A stretch of 13,889 nucleotides of DNA from Candidatus Kaiserbacteria bacterium (GCA_003561715.1 PWVU01000111.1:1-13889), one strand, 5' to 3'; positions 6,585-13,485 are shown, counted from the stretch's first letter. Numbers and translations are program-made. The notes: generated from the sequence alone by a model not told the origin.

Positions 6585-8420
6585 ATGCATATGATTCGTT
6601 ATGGCGCGATGGCGTGCCTGGCAGTAGCAACCGTAGTATCCTTGGCAGTTTTCATCGAGACCGCGTACGCACAAGAGACCAGCCGTGAGATCAATTACGG
6701 CTCGATCCGTGCGCATGCGGGCGACCGTATGCATATTGAGTATCGCTCACCCGCGGGACCTCGGCATTTCTTATGCACCACGGCAAGCACCTGTGAAGAC
6801 TACGGCACAAGCACCCCACAGCTTCTTCCTGCGGTTGCAGGTGCACGCGAGTACATCCGCAATCCGCAAGGCACCTTTGGCTTGCGTCATTTTGCATTGG
6901 GCACCTTTTCCTACTATGTACTGTACGATCTGCGTCAAAATCCACCTCACTCACTCGGTACCGTATCGATCCAAACACCAAACACGCGCATCCAATTTAC
7001 TGACGACGGGCAACATATCGTTGTGCTCTACTCAGGCGCGGCACAACGCTACACGATCGCAAGCGCGCAGTGGGGACCGCGGGTACAACTCTCGCAAAAC
7101 GAACTGCCGTTCCGGTCAATCTCACCACGCGGCACCTACCTCTCTGCGTACAACTACGGCGTCGAAGGACACCGTATCTGGAATTTGACCGATGGCACCC
7201 ACTTCACCATTCCCTCAACTGCGCCCAGCTATGTCGAATTCTCGGAAGATGAGCGTCACGGCGCATACGCCAACCACATAAACGGCTTCAAAACGCTCTA
7301 TACGTTTCCCGTTGCCTCATTACCAAATCTGAAAAGCACTGCACTCACCCGCCCACCGGCACTGGTCGAAGACTATATCTTCGTCGGTGATACCCTGTTT
7401 TTCCTTGCCAACCAAACCCATCCGCTCACCTGGTCGCTCTTTGCACATGCAGATGGCGAGACGACCGTCATTGATGAGGAAGCGTCGTACGGCGATTTTA
7501 TGAAGCGAGTGAACGGTCGCTTGGCATACCTCAAAGTCGAAGGCAGAAATACCAATGTCGTGCTCTACGACCCGCGCACACAGGCGCGTCGCATGATTGC
7601 GCCAGTCTCCCCTTCTCCTGCCGCTGAGGGAATTACGCGCGAGGCGGTACGTATCGGCGGCGTTCACGGAGTACTCCTTTCTCCCGAGAACACACGTCAC
7701 GCAGACACACTCTACATTTGGCTCCATGGCGGTCCGCAACGACAGACCTCGATAGGCTACCACCCGTATCTGTCCTACGCGGTCTATGACGAACTCCTGG
7801 AGAAATTCGCCGAAAGCGGCGCGTACGTTTTGAAGCTTGACTACACCGGCTCGTGGGGCTACGGCAAAGACTTCATCGAGGCGCTCCACCTCAATATCGG
7901 CGTGAAAGATATTGCCGATATCAGCCGTGCAATCGATGAGATGAAACGTGACCACGGCGTACGCACTGTGTATCTTATCGGCAACAGCTACGGCGGCTAT
8001 CTTGCATTCAAAGGTATTGCCGAATTACCCGGCAAAGTACAGGGCGCGGTCTCGATCAACGGCGTTTCCAACTGGTACTCGCTTATCTCGCGCATTCCTT
8101 CCTCACCGTTCCGCACCCTTTTTGAAGGCGTGCCTGATCAGCACAATCTGCGCGCTTACCTCGCCTCGGGAGTATTTACCGGTCTTGTCAACGGCGTGAA
8201 CAATCAACCGATCGTCGTTGTCTACGGAGAGCGCGACAGCACCGTACCGGTATGGCAATCGACCGAGTATATCGAATTTGCCCGAGCAAAGAATAAGAAC
8301 GTGATTCCATTGGCACTCCCAACTGAAGATCATATTCTGCGCTCGCGCGAATCGCTCGACCTCCTATGCGAGACGGTCAAAGATGCGTTTCGTCAGTCGC
8401 GTCTCTCCTGCGGACTATAG
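6585..8420 (+). CDS. Secreted prolyl-oligopeptidase-like serine peptidase (S9 family)
   Basis: A 611-residue exported alpha/beta hydrolase of the S9 (prolyl oligopeptidase / acylaminoacyl peptidase) type, which cleaves peptides. Residues 1-29 form a signal peptide ending AYA-Q. Residues about 90-340 contain repeated strand motifs with the look of a degenerate beta-propeller. The catalytic domain starts near 350. It has the oxyanion-region HGGP at 381-384, the nucleophile elbow GNSYGGY at 466-472 (Ser468), Asp551 in YGERDSTVP and His583 in TEDHIL, so the triad is complete. It probably acts outside the membrane, giving a small-genome cell amino acids from peptides (inference). The start is the ATG at 6585; an ATG at 6591 is equally possible. 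No ribosome binding site is visible. The VTT-domain gene follows after 23 nt. Confidence 0.9.
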   Translation: MHMIRYGAMACLAVATVVSLAVFIETAYAQETSREINYGSIRAHAGDRMHIEYRSPAGPRHFLCTTASTCEDYGTSTPQLLPAVAGAREYIRNPQGTFGLRHFALGTFSYYVLYDLRQNPPHSLGTVSIQTPNTRIQFTDDGQHIVVLYSGAAQRYTIASAQWGPRVQLSQNELPFRSISPRGTYLSAYNYGVEGHRIWNLTDGTHFTIPSTAPSYVEFSEDERHGAYANHINGFKTLYTFPVASLPNLKSTALTRPPALVEDYIFVGDTLFFLANQTHPLTWSLFAHADGETTVIDEEASYGDFMKRVNGRLAYLKVEGRNTNVVLYDPRTQARRMIAPVSPSPAAEGITREAVRIGGVHGVLLSPENTRHADTLYIWLHGGPQRQTSIGYHPYLSYAVYDELLEKFAESGAYVLKLDYTGSWGYGKDFIEALHLNIGVKDIADISRAIDEMKRDHGVRTVYLIGNSYGGYLAFKGIAELPGKVQGAVSINGVSNWYSLISRIPSSPFRTLFEGVPDQHNLRAYLASGVFTGLVNGVNNQPIVVVYGERDSTVPVWQSTEYIEFARAKNKNVIPLALPTEDHILRSRESLDLLCETVKDAFRQSRLSCGL

Positions 8421-8422
8421 AC

Positions 8423-8435
8423 TATAATGCTAGGA
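8423..8435 (+). promoter_or_regulatory. -10 TATAAT and AGGA ribosome binding site before the VTT gene
   Basis: TATAAT at 8423-8428 follows the peptidase stop directly. AGGA at 8432-8435 lies 8 nt before the GTG at 8444 and decides that start, since an upstream ATG at 8435 runs straight into a stop. No clear -35 is seen, so co-transcription with the peptidase is equally likely. Confidence 0.45.
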
Positions 8436-8443
8436 TGTAGCCT

Positions 8444-9028
8444 GTGAAAGAGCACAAAGGCAAGATCGCGCTGAGTGTCATATCGGTCACCGTGGTCGTT
8501 ATCGTCGCGGTTGTACTCGCCATTGTCGCGGCTCAGAACGAGGCTTTTGCCGAACGCGTGGTATCGCTCGGCTATCTCGGTGTTGTCATTGCCGCATACA
8601 TCTCAGGTCTTGATGTCGTGTTGCCTATGCCCGCGGTCGCGTTCGTGCCTGTCTTTACAGCGGCAGGATTCGCCCTGCCTGTCGTGATCGCACTTATGGT
8701 CGTAGGTACCGTGTTGGCGGACCTTACCTCATACCTGATCGGCTATTACGGCAGGCGCGTGCGTACGATCCAAGAAGCACAGTGGTACGCACGCATGCAA
8801 CGTATGGTACATGAGCGCAAACGCCTCATACTTCCCTTTGTCTTTGTATATGCCTCAATCGTACCTCTTCCCAATGAGCTGATCATTGTGCCGCTTTCTC
8901 TGCTTGGATACCGCATTCGAATGCTCGTACTCCCCTTATTACTGGGTACCATAGTGCATATCACCATATTTGCGCTCGGCGCAGAACAGCTTGTGAGCTT
9001 TATTAGCGCATGGATGGGAACGGAATAG
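8444..9028 (+). CDS. VTT-domain (DedA/SNARE-associated type) membrane protein
   Basis: A 194-residue integral membrane protein. Hydrophobic segments lie at about 8-30, 42-58, 76-98, 128-150 and 158-180. The VTT pattern is visible: a re-entrant Pro-containing segment DVVLPMPAVAF at 57-67, a glycine-rich GTVLADLTSYLIGYYGRR at 88-105, and a second half with IVPLPNELIIVPLSLLGY at 139-156. DedA/VTT proteins are linked to lipid (undecaprenyl phosphate or phospholipid) translocation across membranes; for this divergent member that is an inference. Translation starts at GTG with an AGGA site 8 nt upstream. It lies 23 nt after the peptidase gene in the same orientation. The family call is good, the function is not established. 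Confidence 0.75.
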   Translation: MKEHKGKIALSVISVTVVVIVAVVLAIVAAQNEAFAERVVSLGYLGVVIAAYISGLDVVLPMPAVAFVPVFTAAGFALPVVIALMVVGTVLADLTSYLIGYYGRRVRTIQEAQWYARMQRMVHERKRLILPFVFVYASIVPLPNELIIVPLSLLGYRIRMLVLPLLLGTIVHITIFALGAEQLVSFISAWMGTE

Positions 9029-9148
9029 GATAGGGTTTGCAGAGCGTATTCTCTAACGCGTTACAACTGCTCTTCACAAGGGCATTTCGTGGGCAATATC
9101 GTGCTTGAAAGACACCTCGCACTCAGCGATGTGCTATATGCCGTATAC

Positions 9149-9177
9149 TTGACTTTTTGTCAATAAAGTAGTATAAT
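9149..9177 (+). promoter_or_regulatory. Strong consensus promoter for the 550-residue protein
   Basis: TTGACT (9149-9154), 17-nt spacer, TATAAT (9172-9177). The predicted transcript starts near 9184, leaving a leader of about 16 nt before the ATG at 9200 with no Shine-Dalgarno match. The preceding spacer from 9029 shows no other feature. Confidence 0.8.
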
Positions 9178-9199
9178 AGACGCGTAATCATACTACGCT

Positions 9200-10852
9200 A
9201 TGACGTACCCATACCACAATAACACAAGCATTTCTGCGCAAGGCATACATGGTGTCGGCAACTATACGACCGACACTACGCCCGAGGAATTGCGCGATAT
9301 AGAAGAGAATCATCTCGATATTGACTCGGTGCTTCATACCTGTGTTTCGTATGATGATCGAGATATTGCGGCGATACATGACGATACGGAGGACGGAGAG
9401 GTGACACTTCTGTCCATGTACGAAACGCCAACTGAGGACGGAGTGGCCCCCAAGTATCTGTACAAAGCGCGTAGCCTCGACTACCGCCACGACACACTCG
9501 GCGGACGCTTGAGCGCATTTATGGAGCAAAAAAATGTATCATTCCCAGCACGTCCCGCATATGCCGGACAAACCGATGTTACCTTCACTACGGATTTTAT
9601 GCAATTCATGTACGCGCATTACCTTCTGCGCCCTTACACAGCAATCCGTGAAGCGCTTGCAAATGATGTGATCGCGCAACGTCTAAAGCGAGGAACAGAT
9701 CAGATCTTCGCATTTCTTGCTTATGCAAAGCATGCGCTTATGGAGCGCCACGCGCGCTATGTTGCCGAACGCGAACTGCGCCGCAAGGCATATGCGTTGC
9801 ACATTGCGCAAGAAAAGGAGCGCTTGCGCATGATGCAGGCAGATACGCATCCGGTAGCGCAAGAGGTACAAACCGCGTGTGCTATGCAGACAGCCTATGC
9901 CGCATCTGTTAAGCCTGCCATGAATACTGCACTCCCCCATTCTCTTATTGAAACACCGGATATCGCTGAGCTCTTGCCGGAAACGGATGCTGAGTATGAG
10001 CGCTACTTTGGCACCCAAGAGCAAGAGCTTGACGTGACGGAAGAAGCGCAAACAGAGATCGCCCCGGAAGCACCAACCGAAATGCCTGCACTGGTCGCAG
10101 TAGAGGTACACGAGCGTACCCAAGAGGTGTTCCAAACACCCGAAACATATCCCGCTCCCGCCGTGACTCCTGCGCCCAAGGTACATGAAGAGTCCATGAT
10201 CGAAACCGATACTATTGGACTGATTACTCCCGCAATACCCGCGATTGATCTGGATGCGTGGGCACGCGATATCACTTCAGGTATCAAGAACGCATTCGCT
10301 CGTTTGACAACACGCACGCGTAAGGCTGTCACTGAAGAAGCTCGAGCGTATCCGGTCGCACATGTTCCCTTTGTTGCCGAGCCGCCTCAAGCTCGCATCG
10401 TCAGCCAACGATTGGTGACAGCGGCACCTGCACATATCGAGGATCGTCGCTTCCCCACCTCCCGCTCTGCGCGTGTTGCTACCGCCCCCGCCTATTCTGC
10501 ACAACCTATGTATCCCGTTGCCGAAGAAGTTATGGAACGCGCAATCCCCGCAAGAGAGGCATTCGAAAACAAGACACAAGCAGATGCGGAAATCGTCGAG
10601 ATTGATGAGTCGCCTCGCATTGTACGCAAACCTCAAAAGACAATTCTCTCAATTCCACTTCCATGCGACCCGGTCTGTGTTGATCGCACTCCTCAGCGAA
10701 CCTACCGAAAACAGCGCTCCGGTGTCATTGCATTTCTTGACGGCATTACTCGCGTCAATCATTGGGCAGTGGTAAAAATCATGATCGGAATCTGGTTTGT
10801 CGCAACTATACTCATGGGATTCCTGAAGACTGTTGGGGTACTGGTAGTCTAA
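9200..10852 (+). CDS. Protein of unknown function with C-terminal membrane anchor
   Basis: I do not recognise this 550-residue protein. The N-terminal about 110 residues are acidic. Residues about 130-215 are predicted helical, with a charged, coiled-coil-like stretch (RHARYVAERELRRKAYALHI and the following EKERLRMM). From about 215 to 340 the chain is rich in Glu, Pro, Thr and Ala and probably disordered. A helical segment around LDAWARDITSGIKNAF follows, then another disordered, basic stretch. The last 31 residues contain one transmembrane helix (WAVVKIMIGIWFVATILMGF) ending at the C-terminus, with positive residues before it, so it should be anchored with the bulk in the cytoplasm. There is no signal peptide. 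It has its own strong promoter and no operon partner. A cell-envelope or division scaffold role is conceivable but unsupported. Confidence 0.85.
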   Translation: MTYPYHNNTSISAQGIHGVGNYTTDTTPEELRDIEENHLDIDSVLHTCVSYDDRDIAAIHDDTEDGEVTLLSMYETPTEDGVAPKYLYKARSLDYRHDTLGGRLSAFMEQKNVSFPARPAYAGQTDVTFTTDFMQFMYAHYLLRPYTAIREALANDVIAQRLKRGTDQIFAFLAYAKHALMERHARYVAERELRRKAYALHIAQEKERLRMMQADTHPVAQEVQTACAMQTAYAASVKPAMNTALPHSLIETPDIAELLPETDAEYERYFGTQEQELDVTEEAQTEIAPEAPTEMPALVAVEVHERTQEVFQTPETYPAPAVTPAPKVHEESMIETDTIGLITPAIPAIDLDAWARDITSGIKNAFARLTTRTRKAVTEEARAYPVAHVPFVAEPPQARIVSQRLVTAAPAHIEDRRFPTSRSARVATAPAYSAQPMYPVAEEVMERAIPAREAFENKTQADAEIVEIDESPRIVRKPQKTILSIPLPCDPVCVDRTPQRTYRKQRSGVIAFLDGITRVNHWAVVKIMIGIWFVATILMGFLKTVGVLVV

Positions 10853-10898
10853 GAATCTGGGCAAAAGAAAACAGAGGCTTGTTGTAGCATGCACACCA

Positions 10899-10936
10899 GA
10901 CCACACACGCCGCGCAATTGCGCGGCGTGTGTGGTC
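10899..10936. repeat. 38-nt perfect palindrome after the 550-residue gene
   Basis: Two 19-nt arms meet at 10917/10918 around AATT, without mismatch. As RNA it would give a 17-bp stem with a 4-nt loop. It lies 47 nt after the stop codon. No U-tract follows on either strand, so it is not a standard Rho-independent terminator, although a role in ending or protecting the transcript is likely. Confidence 0.95.
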
Positions 10937-10937
10937 A

Positions 10938-10953
10938 CTCCAGTTAACTGGAG
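10938..10953. repeat. 16-nt perfect palindrome adjacent to the 38-nt one
   Basis: CTCCAGTTAACTGGAG, 8+8 bases, starting one base after the larger palindrome. The sequence after it (CTTATAAGAG) is itself partly palindromic. Apart from these two palindromes, 10853-11041 shows no feature. Confidence 0.9.
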
Positions 10954-11041
10954 CTTATAAGAGAGTGTGAATGTGACCCAATACAAATGCCAGCCATTAC
11001 GTACCCACATGCCAATTTCTTGCTAAAAGAGACTCGCGGCA

Positions 11042-11520
11042 TCATTGCGGCATATATCGATCATCAAGATACACAACCGATATGCCCAATCGGTCTGCCT
11101 GTGCATGCTCCCAACGCGAACCGGTTGACGATTCCCATCCGGTCAAAAATACAGCGTATGGATCTCGCCAGACTCAAAGAGCGGCCTATACAGGTCATCA
11201 AGAAGCGCTGTATTGTACTGACCAAACTCCGTGTCTGTTTGAAGTTTTTTAATACGGCCGAAGTGTTTCTGCAACGGCTCTTGACTAAAGATCGTATATC
11301 CCATTTCCGTAAGTCTCGTAACCGCTTCGCCAAGACAAACCAGATTCGCTTCAACCAACCCTGCACCACCGGTCGATATCGGCCCGCACACCTGTCCGCG
11401 CGGCGCGGGCATCCCGGCAATCACCTTCCGCACCACATCATACATCTCGGCATACGTACTCACGAGTGCAAGCGCGTCGTGGTGTTCGGACTTCCAGTAC
11501 TGTAATGACATAGTCGACAC
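11042..11520 (-). pseudogene. DUF4406 / nucleoside 2-deoxyribosyltransferase-like gene broken by a frameshift
   Basis: The first frame runs from GTG 11520 (or ATG 11511) to a TGA at 11145-11143, 125 residues. It contains VCGPISTGGAGLVEANL, an N-terminal nucleotide-binding-like motif seen in DUF4406 and deoxyribosyltransferase-like proteins (CGPIS... or SGPIT...). At a run of five T just before the stop, the -1 frame continues for 34 more residues to a TGA at 11044-11042. It supplies the expected C-terminal motif LTGWESSTGSRWEHAQA and then LGISVVYL, matching the family pattern LPGWEkSkGArlEhalA. One extra T would restore a protein of about 159 residues. It is therefore either a recent frameshift or a homopolymer sequencing error. 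The gene starts 33 nt after tRNA-Ile in the same direction and may share its transcript. The family call rests on motifs, not a search. Confidence 0.7.
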
Positions 11521-11552
11521 TTTAATGCTGGCGCATTTCTAGCACTATTCTG

Positions 11553-11625
11553 TGCGCGCGCCAGGGGTCGAACCTGGGACCTTTCGAGTATCAGTCGAAT
11601 GCTCTACCAGCTGAGCTACGCGCGC
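11553..11625 (-). tRNA. tRNA-Ile (anticodon GAT)
   Basis: A complete class I tRNA on the minus strand. The acceptor stem is GCGCGCG/CGCGCGC, the D-arm GCTC-AGCTGGTA-GAGC and the anticodon stem TTCGA/TCGAA. The loop CTGATAC gives anticodon GAT. The variable loop is AGGTC and the T-arm CCAGG-TTCGACC-CCTGG. The discriminator is A, as expected for Ile. CCA is not encoded; CAGAAT follows. Confidence 0.97.
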
Positions 11626-11634
11626 AATGGTGCG

Positions 11635-11663
11635 ATGATACCAGAAAACGCCCGTTCCCACAA
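11635..11663 (-). promoter_or_regulatory. tRNA-Ile promoter
   Basis: On the minus strand: -35 TTGTGG (11663-11658), 17-nt spacer, extended -10 TGG-TATCAT (hexamer 11640-11635), with the tRNA starting 9 nt later. Confidence 0.65.
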
Positions 11664-11664
11664 T

Positions 11665-11694
11665 TGCGCCGACACTGTTTGCGCCGACACTGTT
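11665..11694. repeat. 15-nt perfect tandem duplication between divergent promoters
   Basis: TGCGCCGACACTGTT occurs twice in a row (11665-11679 and 11680-11694). It begins one base upstream of the tRNA-Ile -35 and lies between that promoter and the HD-gene promoter. Two helically phased-like copies (15 nt apart) could be a regulator site or a simple duplication. Confidence 0.85.
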
Positions 11695-11743
11695 GTGTTT
11701 GCCCTGTACCGGACGCGCGTATGCGCCGAAATGTACATTACGC

Positions 11744-11749
11744 TATACT
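11744..11749 (+). promoter_or_regulatory. -10 of the HD-domain gene (leaderless)
   Basis: TATACT followed by 6 nt and a GTG at 11756 that is in frame with the conserved protein. The spacing predicts transcription starting at the GTG and selects it over an in-frame TTG at 11693. No good -35 is visible. Confidence 0.55.
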
Positions 11750-11755
11750 GGTGCT

Positions 11756-12400
11756 GTGACCGACCACCTCCCCACCAAGTACCGCGACCTTGTCTATCAA
11801 AAAGAGTGTTTGGAGGAAGCGCTTGCGACTCTGCCCGACGACGAGCAAGTGCGCGTCCACGAAGCAATCATATACGCTGAGGACGCGCACGGCATGCAGA
11901 CGCGCGATGACGGCGATCCGTACGTCATCCACGTGATACGGGCGGCGCGCACCTTGATCGAGGATCTGAACTGTCTCGATGCGGATATGATCATCTCCAC
12001 CCTTTTGCATGATGTTGTTGAGGACGCGACGTATGTCACAAACAGCGACCATTCCACGTATACGATCAATCACAACCCACCGCATACATTTCCCATGATC
12101 GAGGAGCGCTTTGGCGCGCGCGTTGCCGAGTTTGTGCGCGCACTAACCCAAGACAAGGGCGTCGAGACCAAGCAAGCATATATCGAGCGCATTATCGCGG
12201 GGCCGCGTGAAGTACGACTTATGAAAGCCGCCGACAAGCTCGACAATGTCCGCTCGCTTGCATTGCGCGAAGACCGAGGCGAACGGTGGCAGAGGCATAT
12301 ATGGGAAGCGGAGACGCTCCATATCGCACTTGCCGAAAGCACCGGGGAAGACTACTTTGTAGTCGAAATGCACAAAGCGTTGAAAGCCGTGTTGGATTAA
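11756..12400 (+). CDS. Small HD-domain phosphohydrolase of the RelA/SpoT (ppGpp hydrolase) type
   Basis: A 214-residue cytoplasmic HD protein resembling single-domain (p)ppGpp hydrolases (small alarmone hydrolases such as Mesh1). These remove the 3'-pyrophosphate of the stringent-response alarmone using Mn2+. Visible motifs: R50 and DDGDPYVIH (51-59) with His59, a form of the RSH box R-x-G-x-P-Y-x-x-H; STLLHDVVEDA (81-91) with the metal pair His85-Asp86 and the catalytic-type Glu89-Asp90; KAADKLDNVRSL (157-168) with Asp160 and Asn164. These four metal ligands and the ED motif are all kept. About 20 residues separate the HD motif from the next helix, a small loop insertion. No synthetase or TGS domain is present. 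The GTG start follows a -10 by 6 nt. Specificity for ppGpp rather than another nucleotide is inferred. Confidence 0.82.
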   Translation: MTDHLPTKYRDLVYQKECLEEALATLPDDEQVRVHEAIIYAEDAHGMQTRDDGDPYVIHVIRAARTLIEDLNCLDADMIISTLLHDVVEDATYVTNSDHSTYTINHNPPHTFPMIEERFGARVAEFVRALTQDKGVETKQAYIERIIAGPREVRLMKAADKLDNVRSLALREDRGERWQRHIWEAETLHIALAESTGEDYFVVEMHKALKAVLD

Positions 12401-12426
12401 AATAGCAAGAACTGTAAAACGCGAGA

Positions 12427-12473
12427 CCGCCGACCCCTACATTCGAATGTGCTGAATGAAGTTTGGTCGGCGG
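12427..12473. terminator. Possible bidirectional terminator hairpin between convergent genes
   Basis: CCGCCGACC (12427-12435) pairs perfectly with GGTCGGCGG (12465-12473). The 29-nt loop contains the palindrome ACATTCGAATGT (12439-12450). It lies between the HD gene (+) and the small membrane protein gene (-). Weak T- or A-tracts follow on each side only after 7-12 nt, so the call is tentative. Confidence 0.45.
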
Positions 12474-12494
12474 CAATACACTTCCGCAAAAAAA

Positions 12495-12644
12495 TTATTG
12501 GTTTAAATAACTAGCTGAACTCAGAAAAATTACAAGACCAACAAAAAAATAGAACGCGTCTGCCCCAGGAGCGAGAAAAACGCTCCCGCAGACCCCAAGG
12601 AACGAAGCGCCAGCAACGAGGGCTGCGAAGATTTTTTTCGCCAA
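12495..12644 (-). CDS. Small two-helix membrane protein, 49 residues
   Basis: A short reading frame starting at TTG (12644-12642) with a GGGAG ribosome binding site 8 nt upstream, ending TAA at 12497-12495. The product begins MAKKIFAALVAGA, with two Lys and then hydrophobic stretches at about 5-25 and 30-44 separated by PGAD: two membrane helices or a hairpin. I do not recognise a family. Support comes from the whole expression unit: a consensus promoter (12733-12705), a leader hairpin (12680-12663), the ribosome binding site, the frame and a possible terminator downstream. An in-frame ATG at 12674 would add 9 residues but sits in the leader hairpin loop without a ribosome binding site. It lies directly downstream of ung in the same direction. 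Confidence 0.6.
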   Translation of the reverse strand: MAKKIFAALVAGASFLGVCGSVFLAPGADAFYFFVGLVIFLSSASYLNQ

Positions 12645-12662
12645 AGTCCGTTCTCCCAGATT

Positions 12663-12680
12663 GCACAGCATCAGCTGTGC
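12663..12680 (-). promoter_or_regulatory. Leader hairpin upstream of the small membrane protein
   Basis: GCACAGC, loop TGAT, GCTGTGC: a perfect 7-bp stem in the predicted leader, ending about 5 nt before the GGGAG ribosome binding site. Confidence 0.6.
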
Positions 12681-12704
12681 TTGTTGATCCAGAACCTAGA
12701 ACAT

Positions 12705-12733
12705 ACTATACTACAGTAATATCAATGAGTCAA
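12705..12733 (-). promoter_or_regulatory. Promoter of the small membrane protein, overlapping the ung stop codon
   Basis: On the minus strand: -35 TTGACT (12733-12728), 17-nt spacer, -10 TATAGT (12710-12705). The -35 covers the ung stop codon. The predicted start near 12698 leaves a leader of about 54 nt. Confidence 0.75.
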
Positions 12734-13479
12734 ATCCACTCGATCGGCTTTTCCCCATACCGCTTCAAATATGCATTAGTCTGACTGAAATGCTTACAGC
12801 CAAAGAACTTCCCGCCCGCCAAGGGCGAGGGGTGCGCCGCGCGCAAAACCAAGTGCTTTTCTTCGTCGATCAATCCCTCCCCTTTTTGCTGGGCATACCT
12901 GCCCCACAAGAGAAAGACCAGATGCTCTTTGTTATCCGAAAGCGCTTTGATGACCACATCCGTAAAGGTCTCCCAGCCCTTGTGCTGATGGCTTCCCGAC
13001 ATCCCTGCGCGAACCGTAAGTGTTGCATTCAAGAGCAATACCCCTTGCGATGCCCACCCCTCCAAATTCCCCGACTCAACACCATGTGCTGAAAAACTCG
13101 ACGAAAAACCGGACGTCGGACATCCCGTTTTGTTAAAGGTCTGACCTTTAACAATTTCGTCTGCAATATCAAGTCCGAGATCGTCGACAATCTCTTTATA
13201 GATATTCTTCAGAGACGGCGGCACTCTTACCCCATCAGGTACCGAAAAGCACAAGCCGTGTGCCTCACCCGCATTGATATACGGATCCTGTCCCAAAATG
13301 ACCACTCGCACGCAATCGAATGGCGTCAATTCAAAGGCATGAAACACGAACTTCGGTGGCGGGTAGACCGTCTGTGAAAGATATTCATTCCGTACAAACT
13401 CAGCCAACTCTTTGAAATACGGCTTCTCAAATTCATCGCTCAGCGCTCGTGCCCATGAGGGCTCAATGTGTACCTGCAT
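12730..13479 (-). CDS. ung: Uracil-DNA glycosylase (family 1, UDG) with an in-frame insertion
   Basis: Removes uracil from DNA as the first step of base-excision repair. It has 249 residues, about 25-30 more than usual. Motifs: GQDPYINAGEAHGLCFS at 63-79, with the catalytic water-activating Asp65 and Tyr67; VPPSLKNIYKEI at 86-97; GVLLLNATLTVRAG at 146-159, including the uracil-binding Asn151; LLWGRYAQ at 190-197; HPSPL at 216-220, with catalytic His216 in the minor-groove loop; FFGCKHF at 225-231. All active-site residues are present. Between DLGLDI (100-105) and SGNLEGWA (136-143), where the family normally has only a few residues, about 30 residues are inserted, encoded by a palindrome-containing segment. 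Its promoter ends 6 nt before the ATG, and the small membrane protein's promoter overlaps its end. Confidence 0.96.
   Translation of the reverse strand: MQVHIEPSWARALSDEFEKPYFKELAEFVRNEYLSQTVYPPPKFVFHAFELTPFDCVRVVILGQDPYINAGEAHGLCFSVPDGVRVPPSLKNIYKEIVDDLGLDIADEIVKGQTFNKTGCPTSGFSSSFSAHGVESGNLEGWASQGVLLLNATLTVRAGMSGSHQHKGWETFTDVVIKALSDNKEHLVFLLWGRYAQQKGEGLIDEEKHLVLRAAHPSPLAGGKFFGCKHFSQTNAYLKRYGEKPIEWI
13075..13164. repeat. Candidate palindromic element inserted in frame in ung
   Basis: This approximate 90-nt segment encodes UNG residues 106-135 (ADEIVKGQTFNKTGCPTSGF and ten more), which have no counterpart in typical UNG. It starts with a perfect hairpin, TTGTTAAAGGTC / GACCTTTAACAA (13130-13154, one-base centre), followed by the palindrome-like GGACGTCGGACATCC (13111-13125). 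Boundaries are set from the expected protein alignment and may be off by several codons. The arrangement resembles the coding palindromic elements known in Rickettsia. Confidence 0.55.
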
Positions 13480-13485
13480 TGCACT

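Noticed and set aside
6127..6594. A 155-codon open frame across the tRNA-Leu region on the + strand
   Set aside because: It is antisense to the tRNA and crosses repeats and hairpins; the translation (GMRGLEPPR-like) is the familiar artefact of reading a tRNA.
11140..11152. Programmed -1 frameshift in the DUF4406-like gene
   Set aside because: The site reads TAT TTT TGA in the zero frame and does not fit the X-XXY-YYZ slippery heptamer; no downstream stimulatory hairpin was seen.
10987..11505. 172-codon open frame on the + strand
   Set aside because: It is antisense to the DUF4406-like gene, whose conserved motifs lie on the minus strand.
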